Source: JAIBJN01 sp963838795
Lineage (GTDB): Bacteria; Actinomycetota; Thermoleophilia; Gaiellales; Gaiellaceae
Direction of reading: 5' to 3'
DNA length: 64,000 nucleotides
Assembly: GCA_963838795.1 (NCBI GenBank)
Contig: CAWISL010000011.1
Coordinates: forward strand, 310,001-374,000
Both the position numbers and the translations under genes were made by a program. Below the pieces are notes generated by a model that did no database searches, was not told the DNA's origin, and saw only the letters and a list, made by a program, of their open reading frames with translations. Each line of letters begins with the position of its first letter. The stretch's first letter is position 1. Positions 57,310-64,000 of the stretch are shown piece after piece.

Positions 57310-58784
57310 TGCTCTTCGAGCCGCTCTACACCGCCGAGGAGATGCGCACCGCGGAGTCTGCGCACCCGGGGCCGACGCTCGAGCTGATGGAGCGCGCGGG
57401 GAAGAGCGTCGCGGACGAGATTCTCACCCGCTTTCCCGCTGCGCGCCGCGTGGCAGTCTGGTGCGGCACCGGCGCGAACGGCGGCGACGGGCTTGTGGTC
57501 GCGACGGAGCTCACCCGCGCGGGGGTGGGGACGACGGTTCGCCTGCTGGGGCCGGAAGCGAAGATGGCAGGAGACGCAGCGGTCATGCTCGAGCGGGCGA
57601 GAGAGGCCGGGGTCGACTTCGTCGACGAGCACGGCTCCGCCGACCTCGCCGTCGACGCGCTGTTCGGCACGGGGTTCACGGGCTCCCCTCGGGCGGAGGC
57701 CGAGCGTGCCATCGGCGAGCTGAACGCCGGCACGGTCCCGGTCGTCGCTGTCGACCTACCGTCCGGTGTCGACGCCTCGACGGGGCGGGTCGCAGGGGCG
57801 GCGGTCGAGGCGACGATGACTGTGACGTTCCACGCTCCCAAGGTCGGCCACGCGATCGCGCCCGGCCGCTTCCACGCAGGCGAGGTGGTGGTCGCCGACA
57901 TCGGGCTGGCCGAGGGCGAGACTCGGCTCCGCCGGGCAACGGCGGAGATTCTGGAGCTCGTGCCGCGCCGGACGGCGCGCGACAACAAGTACTCGGCCGG
58001 CTCCGTGCTCGTCGTCGGGGGCTCCCGGGGCCTGACCGGCGCGCCCTCCCTCACCTCGGAGGCCGCGCTCCGCGCGGGAGCGGGCATCGTCACGGCCTGC
58101 GTCCCCGCTTCGCTCAACCTCGTCTTCGAGCAGCGCCTCCTCGAAGTGATGACGAAGCCGTGCGCGGACGAGGACGGCGCGCTCGCACCGGCCGCCGCCG
58201 GTGACGTCCTCGCCGCCGCCGAGCGGGCCGGGGGGATCGCGCTCGGGCCGGGCCTCGGCAGGTCGGACGGAACGCGGGCGCTGGTCGGCTTGCTGCTCGA
58301 CCGCCTCGACAAGCCGATCGTGCTCGACGCCGACGGCCTGTGGGCCCTGGCCGGGCGCCTGGACTGGGTCTTCTCGCGCGAGGCAGCGACCGTGCTGACG
58401 CCGCATGCCGGTGAGCTCGGTCGGCTGCTGGGCCGTCCGTCGACCTGGGTGAGCGCGAACCGGCTGGACGCGGTGCAGGCGGGCGCCGACGACACGGGCG
58501 CCGTCGTCCTCCTCAAGGGAGTGGACACGCTGGTGGCCGGGCCCGGAAGGAGCCCCGTCGTCATCGATCTCGGAAACCCAGGGCTCGCCACGGCCGGGAG
58601 CGGCGACGTGCTCACCGGAGTGGTCGGGGCGTTCCTCGCCAAGGGGATGGAGGCCGCCGCCGCCGCCGCTGCCGCGGCCGCCGCCTGTGGTGTCGCCTCG
58701 AGGATCGCGGCCGAGCGCCACGGGCAGGCGGGGATGATCGCCCGCGACGTCGTCGAGGCGCTCTCGCCCGCCCTCTCGCGGTGA
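57309..58784 (+). CDS. nnr: bifunctional NAD(P)HX epimerase/dehydratase
   Basis: A 491-residue metabolite-repair enzyme. Residues 1-210 are the YjeF_N epimerase (VAVWCGTGANGGDGLVVATE, VVAVDLPSGVDASTGRVAGA). Residues about 215-490 are the ADP-dependent dehydratase (YSAGSVLVVGGSRGLTGAPS, VLTPHAGELGRLLGRPS, GNPGLATAGSGDVLTGVVGA). A run of eleven alanines near residue 450 is an unusual low-complexity patch within the conserved C-terminus. It sits in the acpS-nnr-alr gene order common in bacteria. Confidence 0.95.
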   Translation: MLFEPLYTAEEMRTAESAHPGPTLELMERAGKSVADEILTRFPAARRVAVWCGTGANGGDGLVVATELTRAGVGTTVRLLGPEAKMAGDAAVMLERAREAGVDFVDEHGSADLAVDALFGTGFTGSPRAEAERAIGELNAGTVPVVAVDLPSGVDASTGRVAGAAVEATMTVTFHAPKVGHAIAPGRFHAGEVVVADIGLAEGETRLRRATAEILELVPRRTARDNKYSAGSVLVVGGSRGLTGAPSLTSEAALRAGAGIVTACVPASLNLVFEQRLLEVMTKPCADEDGALAPAAAGDVLAAAERAGGIALGPGLGRSDGTRALVGLLLDRLDKPIVLDADGLWALAGRLDWVFSREAATVLTPHAGELGRLLGRPSTWVSANRLDAVQAGADDTGAVVLLKGVDTLVAGPGRSPVVIDLGNPGLATAGSGDVLTGVVGAFLAKGMEAAAAAAAAAAACGVASRIAAERHGQAGMIARDVVEALSPALSR

Positions 58785-59809
58785 GGCGCTCCCGGATCAC
58801 GGTCGACCTCGCCTCCATCCGGCGAAACGCAGCGGTGCTCTCTGCGACGGCGGCGCCGGCCGAGCTCTGGGCCGTCGTCAAGGCCGACGCCTACGGTCAT
58901 GGCGCGATTGGCGCGGCGCGCGCCGCGCTCGAGGGCGGCGCCTCGGGCCTCTGCGTGGCGACGGCGCGGGAGGGGGAGGACCTCCGAGAGGCGTTTCCCA
59001 CGGCGCGCATCCTCGTCATGGGCCCGCTGGCGCCCGACGAGGAGGATGCGGCCCGCGACGCCCGCCTCGAGCTCACTCTCTCCTCTCCGCGCATCCCCGA
59101 GGGGATCGACGTCCACCTGAAGGTCGACACCGGCATGGGCCGCTGGGGCATGACCCCCGCCGAGGCGAGCGACCTTTCCGGCCAGCGGGTGGTGGGAGTC
59201 ATGAGCCATCTGGCCACCGCTGACGAGGCGGACGAGCGGTTCGCCCGCGTCCAGATCGACCGCTTCCGCGAGGTCGCCGCAGCCTTCCCCGCCGTGACGG
59301 CCCATCTTGCGAACAGCGCCGCCGCGCTCCGCTTCCCCGACGCCCGCTTCGACGCCGTCCGCTGCGGCATCGCCCTCTACGGGCTCTCGCCGTTTGGCGC
59401 CGACCCCGGAGAGTACGGGCTCGAGCCGGCCCTTTCGTGGCGGAGCTACGTCGCCCAGGTGCGCGAGCTCGCGCGCGGTGAGAGCACCGGCTACGGACGC
59501 CGGTTCGTCGCCAAGGAGCCGGTGCGGGTCGGGATCGTCCCGGTCGGCTACGCCGACGGCTTCCGGCGCGGCCTCACCGGCACGGAGGTGCTCGTGGGCG
59601 AGTCCAGACGCCGGGTCATCGGCACCATCTCCATGGATTCCCTCGCCGTGGAGCTCGTGGACGAGGCGGTCGGCACGGACGTCACGCTGATCGGCGACGG
59701 GATCCTGGTCGAGGAGCACGCACGCGTTCTCGGCACGATCAACTACGAGCTGACCTGCGGCCTGAACCGCGACCGAGCCCGGACCGAGTGGAGGCTCGTC
59801 GATGGATGA
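58781..59809 (+). CDS. alr: alanine racemase
   Basis: A 342-residue PLP enzyme making D-alanine for peptidoglycan. The PLP Lys is in LWAVVKADAYGHGAIGAARA, with LKVDTGMGRWGMTP, LANSAAALRFPDARFDAVRC, GIALYGLSPFG and the catalytic Tyr in GESTGYGRRFVAKEP; the C-terminal beta domain has GTISMDSLAVEL. It is slightly short for the family (usually 360-380). GTG 58781 overlaps the nnr stop; the next gene overlaps its end by 8 nt. Confidence 0.94.
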   Translation: MRRSRITVDLASIRRNAAVLSATAAPAELWAVVKADAYGHGAIGAARAALEGGASGLCVATAREGEDLREAFPTARILVMGPLAPDEEDAARDARLELTLSSPRIPEGIDVHLKVDTGMGRWGMTPAEASDLSGQRVVGVMSHLATADEADERFARVQIDRFREVAAAFPAVTAHLANSAAALRFPDARFDAVRCGIALYGLSPFGADPGEYGLEPALSWRSYVAQVRELARGESTGYGRRFVAKEPVRVGIVPVGYADGFRRGLTGTEVLVGESRRRVIGTISMDSLAVELVDEAVGTDVTLIGDGILVEEHARVLGTINYELTCGLNRDRARTEWRLVDG

Positions 59810-60839
59810 GCACATCCGCCGGGCGGTCGGCGATACCCCGGCGTGGGTCGTCGGCGGCGCGTTGCGGGACGAGCTCATCGGTCGCGAGATCGTGGACCTC
59901 GACGTCGCCTGTCCCGAGCCGGAGCTGGCCGCGCGCCTCTACTCGCGTCTCGCTGGCGGCGCCGTCTTCCCGCTCTCGGAGCGCCACGGCGCCTGGCGGG
60001 TCGCGTTTCGGGACGGGCACACGGTCGACTTCACGCCCCTGCACGGGGAGAGCATCGAGGAGGACCTCGCCACGCGGGACTTCACGGTCAACGCGCTCGC
60101 GCGGCCTCTTGGCGGCGGGCCCCTCGTCGACCCGTTCGGCGGCGAGGCCGACCTGGAGGCCCACCGGCTCCGCGCGGTCGGCGCGTCGGTCTTCGACGAC
60201 GACCCGTTGCGCCTGCTTCGCGCCGTGCGCCTCGAGGACGAGCTCGGCTTCCGGCTCGACGAGCTGACGGAGAAGCTCGTGCACGCGGCCGCGCCTCGCG
60301 TCGGCGAGCCGGCCGGCGAGCGGATCCTCGGCGAGCTCGAGCGTCTCTCGCCCGACGGGTTTCGCCGGGCGGACGAGCTCGGCCTGCTCGAGCCCCTCGG
60401 TGGCTCGGTCGAGGGCCTCGAGCGGGTCGACCCGGCGGACACCCCGGGCTTCGTCATGGTCGCCGTCTTCGGCGAGCGTCTCCGGCGCCTTCCGATCTCC
60501 AACGACGTCCGCAAGCTCGCGCGGACGCTCCTGGCCGCCGAGCGGCCCTCCGACGACTCCCCGCGCGAGATCCACCGTTTTCGCCGCCGCACCGAGCCCT
60601 GGGCGCTCTCGGCGCTCGCCTTCCTCGGCGCCACCGACCTCTACGACGCGGTGCGGGCCGCGCGCGCCGCCGACCACGCCGAGCCACTCCTGCGGGGGGA
60701 GGACGTCCTCGCCCTCGGCGTCGAGCCGGGGCCCGAGGTCGGCCGTCTGCTCGAGCTGGTCGACGAAGAGCGCGCCGTCGGGACGGTCTCGACCAGCGAC
60801 GAGGCGGTCGCCCTAGTCCGTGCCGAGCTGGCCAAGTAA
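59802..60839 (+). CDS. tRNA nucleotidyltransferase/poly(A) polymerase-like protein
   Basis: A 345-residue class II nucleotidyltransferase: PAWVVGGALRDELIGREIVD followed by the DLDVACPEP metal-binding DxD, GESIEEDLATRDFTVNALAR and VDPFGGEADLEAHRLRAVGA, then FDDDPLRLLRAVRLEDELGF. The N-terminal half is standard; the C-terminal body is short and diverged, so CCA addition is likely but not certain. It is the last gene of the plus-strand operon beginning at 56168. Confidence 0.88.
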   Translation: MDEHIRRAVGDTPAWVVGGALRDELIGREIVDLDVACPEPELAARLYSRLAGGAVFPLSERHGAWRVAFRDGHTVDFTPLHGESIEEDLATRDFTVNALARPLGGGPLVDPFGGEADLEAHRLRAVGASVFDDDPLRLLRAVRLEDELGFRLDELTEKLVHAAAPRVGEPAGERILGELERLSPDGFRRADELGLLEPLGGSVEGLERVDPADTPGFVMVAVFGERLRRLPISNDVRKLARTLLAAERPSDDSPREIHRFRRRTEPWALSALAFLGATDLYDAVRAARAADHAEPLLRGEDVLALGVEPGPEVGRLLELVDEERAVGTVSTSDEAVALVRAELAK

Positions 60840-60859
60840 CGGGCCGTTACCTGGCACGG

Positions 60860-61378
60860 CTACCGCCATTTGATGGTGCAGCCGACGGCCGGCGTCTCCC
60901 GCACCTCGGGCTGTGTTCCGGCCAGCGCCGCGTCGAGGGCGGGGCGGAGGTACGGCTCGGCGCCCTCGGGGTCCTGGTGATCGGAGTCCGGAGCGCCGTG
61001 ATAGACGAGCCGATGACCCGCGTCGAACAGGAAGACCTCCGGCGTGCGCGCGGCGCCGTAGGCGGTCGCGGTCTCCTGCGACTCGTCGTAGAGGAACGGG
61101 AAGACGAAGCCCTTCTCGTCGGCGCGGTGCCGCATGTCGTCGGGCGAGTCGCCGAGGTAGCCGGCGTTCGCGTTGATGGCGACGAGGCCGGCTCGTCCGT
61201 CCACGTCTCGCGCCACCTCGTTCAGTCGATCTTCCCACGCGACGACGTACGGGCAGTGGCAGCAGGAGAAGACGACCGCAACCGGCTTGCCCTCGTAGTC
61301 CGCGAGGCTGTGCGTCGCGCCGTCGGTGCCGGGGAGCGAGAAGGCGGGCGCCTGGTCTCCGAGCCGGAGTGTGGCCAT
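60860..61378 (-). CDS. thioredoxin-fold AhpC/TSA-family protein
   Basis: A 172-residue peroxiredoxin-like protein: LRLGDQAPAFSLPGTDGATH, then VAVVFSCCHCPYVVAWEDRL with a CCxC site, GLVAINANAGYLGDSPDDM and AARTPEVFLFDAGHRLVYHG. The CCHCPYV arrangement is that of the redoxin family near thiol-disulfide reductases rather than classic AhpC. ATG 61378 follows TATCCT by 6 nt. Confidence 0.88.
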   Translation of the reverse strand: MATLRLGDQAPAFSLPGTDGATHSLADYEGKPVAVVFSCCHCPYVVAWEDRLNEVARDVDGRAGLVAINANAGYLGDSPDDMRHRADEKGFVFPFLYDESQETATAYGAARTPEVFLFDAGHRLVYHGAPDSDHQDPEGAEPYLRPALDAALAGTQPEVRETPAVGCTIKWR

Positions 61379-61383
61379 GCCGC

Positions 61384-61390
61384 CAGGATA
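61384..61390. promoter_or_regulatory. bidirectional -10 site between redoxin and acyltransferase genes
   Basis: AGGATA reads TATCCT on the minus strand (6 nt before ATG 61378), while CAGGAT on the plus strand ends 6 nt before GTG 61396. The gap between the start codons is only 17 nt. Confidence 0.5.
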
Positions 61391-61395
61391 TAGAC

Positions 61396-62517
61396 GTGCC
61401 TGATCTCTACGACGCCGTCGGCCACGGCATGTGGGCCTACTCGAAAGTGGCCTTCCGCGTGACCGTGCTCGACCCCGAGGGCTTCGCCCCGGAGCCCGGG
61501 ACGCTGGTCGCGGTCACGCATCGCCGGGAGACGGACGTCCCCGTCATCTGCCCCTATCTCTACTTCGCCATGGGAGGGCGGCGAAACGCCGACGCGCGCA
61601 TGCACTTCGCCGCGCGCGACGACATGTTCCTCCCGGGGTTCTTCGCGGGCTTTCCTCCGGAGCTGCCGTTGCGCACCCGGCGGCTGCTCTACGGCATCGG
61701 GGTCGGTCGCTGGCTTCCGCGCGTCAATGTGTTCCCGATCCGAAGCGCGCAGCTCGCCCGGGTGGGAGAGGTTCTCGCCGCCCGACGCTCCCGGCCGCTC
61801 GGGGAGCTGCTGCCCGAAGACGAGGCCGCCGGCTTCGCCGAGCGGGCGTCGACGCGCGGTCTCGCTCTCCCGGAGCGAGGCGCGGACGTCCTTCGTGGCG
61901 ACTATGCGGACCTCCTCTGGAGGCCGCTCGCGCCCCGGAACGGAGACGGCCTCGACGAGTTCTGGAGCGGGAGAGCGGCACAGGCCGCACGGGACTTCCG
62001 GACGTTGGTGGAGATCGTCCGCGACGGCAACGTCCTGATCGTCTTCCCGGAAGGGCGTCCCTCGCCGGAGGGCGAGATCGGGCCGATTCGGCCGGGCACC
62101 GGCGCCCTCGTGCGGCGCGGCAAGCCCGCCGCCGTCCGACCGCTGGCGGTCGCCTACGACCCGCTGGTCCGCGGGCGCACGCGGGTCTGCCTCGCGCACG
62201 GCCCACCCGTCCAGCTCCCCAAGGACGACGTGGAGGGCATGCTCCTCGCGCTCCTGCGGGTGACGATGCCGCTGACGTGCGGGCAGGTCGTCGCCACGCT
62301 CCTCGAGGCCGGCGCCGAAGCCGAGGTCGCCGTGCTCGAGCGCGAGCTCGCCGATGCCGTCGCGGTCGCCCGGGAGGAAGGCAGGCAGGTCGAGCCCGAC
62401 CTCCTGGCGCCCGAGAGCCGTCGGCGTCGGCTGTCCGAAGCGCTCGCGGTGGCTCCGCGGAAGGCCAACGAGCTCCCGTTCCTCGCCCGCGAGTATGCGA
62501 GCGCGCGAGCCCGCTAG
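61396..62517 (+). CDS. PlsC-like acyltransferase family protein
   Basis: A 373-residue protein with the acyltransferase HX4D motif in VAVTHRRETDVPVICPYLYF near residue 35 and the acceptor-binding FPEGRPSPEGEIGPIRPGTG near residue 215. The long insert between them (about 150 residues) exceeds the usual spacing of 1-acylglycerol-3-phosphate acyltransferases, so the acceptor is uncertain. GTG 61396 is a leaderless-type start. It is convergent with the flippase-like gene (4-nt overlap). Confidence 0.8.
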   Translation: MPDLYDAVGHGMWAYSKVAFRVTVLDPEGFAPEPGTLVAVTHRRETDVPVICPYLYFAMGGRRNADARMHFAARDDMFLPGFFAGFPPELPLRTRRLLYGIGVGRWLPRVNVFPIRSAQLARVGEVLAARRSRPLGELLPEDEAAGFAERASTRGLALPERGADVLRGDYADLLWRPLAPRNGDGLDEFWSGRAAQAARDFRTLVEIVRDGNVLIVFPEGRPSPEGEIGPIRPGTGALVRRGKPAAVRPLAVAYDPLVRGRTRVCLAHGPPVQLPKDDVEGMLLALLRVTMPLTCGQVVATLLEAGAEAEVAVLERELADAVAVAREEGRQVEPDLLAPESRRRRLSEALAVAPRKANELPFLAREYASARAR

Positions 62518-63518
62518 GAGGGCTCCCGGGCAGGCTCGCGCCGCCTGCCCAGAAGGCGCGGAAACGCTGGGCTGACCAGGACCGCGCCCATGATCGTGAT
62601 CGGGAGGACTGCGAGCGCGTGCATCGTCAGCACGTACGCGGTCGCCTTGTCCGGGTTGACGTCGATGCCCTTCGCGGCGACGAGGGTCAAGTAGTCGAAG
62701 GTGCCGATGCCGGCGGCCGTCGCGGGTACCGCCAGGGCGAGGTTCCCGATTCCCTCGAGCAGAAAGTAGGCGCCGAGCGGCAGGTCGAGGTTGAAGCCAA
62801 ACTCGCCGACCACCCAGTACATGGCGACGTCGGCGAGCCACATCGCCGCCGAGGTCCCGAAGATCGCCACCAGGCGCGTGCGCCCGCGGAAGGCGCCGAG
62901 CCCGTCGACGAAATGCGCCGCGGCGCGCGTGAAGCGCGTGTGCCACCGTGGTGGCAGGCGGCGAGTCGCCTTCCAGGCGAAGCGCTCGGCGCGGTCGGGA
63001 TCCCGGGCCGCCCAAGCGACGAGGACGACGCCGAGCGCAGCTCCAGCGGAGAGGGCGATACCGGTGAGGAGCATCGGCCCGCCCTGGCCGATGGCGAGCG
63101 CGCCGAAAAGGATCCAGGTCGACAGGACGACGCCGTCGAGCAGACGCTCCGCGAACAGCGTCCCGGCGCTCACGAACACGGGGACCCGCCGCTCCCGCAT
63201 CGCCTCGATGCGGAGAAGGTCGCCGCCGCGGGCCGGCAGGATGTTGTTGGCGCCGCGCCCGACTGCGACCGTCGAGAAGAGCTTCCACAGACCGATCTGG
63301 TAGCCGGCCCCGCCCAGCAGGTAGCCCCACCGGATCGCCATGATGAGCACGTTGGCGACGACCAGCGCCAGCGCCACGATCATCGTCCAGCCGGGGAGCG
63401 AGGTGATCTCGTCCCAGGCGAGGCCGACGTCCACCTCGCGCAGGAAGAGCCAGAGGAAGGCGGCCGTCGCCGCGGTGCCGATGCCGATGCGGACGAGGTT
63501 TCGGCGCCAGTTGCGCAT
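62514..63518 (-). CDS. flippase-like membrane protein (LPG-synthase TM / UPF0104 family)
   Basis: A 334-residue protein with about eight membrane segments. The hallmark VGRGANNILPARGGDLLRIE lies near residue 88, then FAERLLDGVVLSTWIL and the C-terminal AVPATAAGIGTFDYLTLVAA. It is a classic member of the family, whose proteins resemble the flippase half of MprF or archaeal AglD. Its neighbour is an acyltransferase, suggesting lipid-linked work (inference). Confidence 0.88.
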   Translation of the reverse strand: MRNWRRNLVRIGIGTAATAAFLWLFLREVDVGLAWDEITSLPGWTMIVALALVVANVLIMAIRWGYLLGGAGYQIGLWKLFSTVAVGRGANNILPARGGDLLRIEAMRERRVPVFVSAGTLFAERLLDGVVLSTWILFGALAIGQGGPMLLTGIALSAGAALGVVLVAWAARDPDRAERFAWKATRRLPPRWHTRFTRAAAHFVDGLGAFRGRTRLVAIFGTSAAMWLADVAMYWVVGEFGFNLDLPLGAYFLLEGIGNLALAVPATAAGIGTFDYLTLVAAKGIDVNPDKATAYVLTMHALAVLPITIMGAVLVSPAFPRLLGRRREPAREPS

Positions 63519-63529
63519 CGCAGGTAAGT

Positions 63530-64000
63530 ATGCGTGCTGAGGTGGGACGGCTGACGCGGCACGAACGGCGCTTCTCCGGCAAGCGCGAGGTCGCGATCGG
63601 CCTTGGCGTCTACGCGCTCTACCTGCTCGCGAGCCGGCGCAAGCGGGGTGCGGCGGGGCGGCTGCAGGCGGCGCGGAACGCCGAGCGGGTAGTCGCGCTC
63701 GAGCGCCGGCTCGGGATCCACGTCGAGCCGAAGCTGCAGGAGCTGCTCCTCCCCCATCGACGCCTCCTCGGGGCCCTGAACGTCGCCTACGTGGTCTCGA
63801 ACGCCGCGTTGACCGCGGGGTTCCTCATGCGGCTCTACGCCCGCCGCCATCCCGACTTCCACCGCTTCCGCCGCGCGGCGGTGCTGACGACGCTCGCCTG
63901 CCAGCCGGTCTTCTACCTCTTCCCGTGCGCGCCGCCGCGCTCGCTCGACCATTTCGTGGACACGATCGCCGACGTCAGCGGGATCGACCTCGACTCGGGC
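63530..64000 (+). CDS. integral membrane protein, possibly PAP2-type lipid phosphatase (3' end beyond window)
   Basis: ATG 63530 opens a frame running off the window (157 codons visible). It reads RFSGKREVAIGLGVYALYLL, ALERRLGIHVEPKLQELLLP, LGALNVAYVVSNAALTAGFL and CQPVFYLFPCAPPRSLDHFV. The ALERRLGI segment and the PCAPPR stretch after a membrane helix are typical of PAP2/inositol-phosphotransferase-like proteins; the catalytic histidines would lie downstream. It is divergent from the flippase-like gene. Confidence 0.72.
   Translation, partial: MRAEVGRLTRHERRFSGKREVAIGLGVYALYLLASRRKRGAAGRLQAARNAERVVALERRLGIHVEPKLQELLLPHRRLLGALNVAYVVSNAALTAGFLMRLYARRHPDFHRFRRAAVLTTLACQPVFYLFPCAPPRSLDHFVDTIADVSGIDLDSG

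Noticed and set aside
58640..58690. GCC/GCG run in nnr as a microsatellite or phase-variable repeat
   Set aside because: The alanine codons vary (GCC, GCT, GCG), so slippage is unlikely; it is a low-complexity patch only.
57326..59878. 850-codon antisense frame opposite nnr and alr
   Set aside because: Ser/Arg/Pro-rich shadow of the opposite strand's codons; nnr and alr motifs are intact on the plus strand.
61222..63582. 786-codon minus-strand and 698-codon plus-strand frames across 61.2-63.6 kb
   Set aside because: Low-complexity translations overlapping the acyltransferase and flippase-like genes, which have recognisable motifs and consistent start signals.

Overview
This window is a dense, very GC-rich (roughly 70 percent) bacterial chromosome segment with short intergenic gaps and many 4-nt start/stop overlaps. 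Gene content fits a Gram-positive, high-GC actinobacterium: menaquinone-type methyltransferase, actinobacterial exonuclease/GIY-YIG fusion, LexA box of Gram-positive type, CopC-CopD fusion, HdeD-like and YihY/BrkB membrane proteins. The style resembles the Thermoleophilia/Gaiellales side of the phylum, but that placement is inference. No rRNA, tRNA, CRISPR array, prophage or insertion sequence was seen; this is core chromosome with a few decayed genes and three kinds of repeated or palindromic intergenic sequence.

Layout. 0-10 kb: an uncharacterised trio with a membrane-anchored coiled-coil protein, a membrane protein plus UbiE/MenG methyltransferase, a frameshifted ferritin, LysE exporter, a double GNAT protein and acetyl-CoA synthetase. 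10-18 kb: proline dehydrogenase, queuosine-precursor-type transporter, MBL hydrolase, flippase-like and BrkB membrane proteins, methyltransferase, an SDR with an extra N-terminal domain, and a frameshifted EamA transporter. 18-25 kb: cold-shock protein and a tyrosine/homogentisate catabolic block (fumarylacetoacetate hydrolase, Lrp regulator, hpd, hmgA), followed by a HAD phosphatase, AlkA-type glycosylase, hydrolase and rhodanese. 25-29 kb: amidotransferase and a tightly overlapped pabB-pabC-GNAT operon on the minus strand. 29-40 kb: murI, rph, rdgB, cyclic-nucleotide-binding protein, roadblock protein, pyrE, HU, LexA-box-controlled exonuclease/nuclease, pyrF, LysM protein, D,D-carboxypeptidase and a PfkB kinase. 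40-52 kb: guaB-guaA, MFS transporters, acylphosphatase, rplM-rpsI-glmM-glmS. 51-56 kb: a minus-strand copper cluster (two paralogous membrane proteins, CopC-CopD fusion, YcnI). 56-64 kb: a plus-strand run NagD-like/acpS/nnr/alr/tRNA nucleotidyltransferase-like, then thiol peroxidase-like, acyltransferase, second flippase-like protein and a partial membrane protein running off the end.

Pathways join up: hpd, hmgA and the FAH-family hydrolase give tyrosine to fumarate plus acetoacetate (no maleylacetoacetate isomerase seen here); murI, alr, glmM, glmS and the carboxypeptidase serve peptidoglycan; guaBA, pyrE and pyrF serve nucleotide synthesis; pabB/pabC serve folate.

The most striking general signals are (i) at least 25 start codons sitting 6-9 nt after a TA-N3-T hexamer, indicating pervasive leaderless transcripts and allowing start sites to be fixed, several from back-to-back shared -10 elements; (ii) at least four genes whose conserved N-terminus can only be reached from a CTG start codon; (iii) a 145-nt dispersed element with terminal inverted repeats and a central hairpin that shows compensatory changes between its two copies; and (iv) a three-copy GC-rich intergenic repeat.
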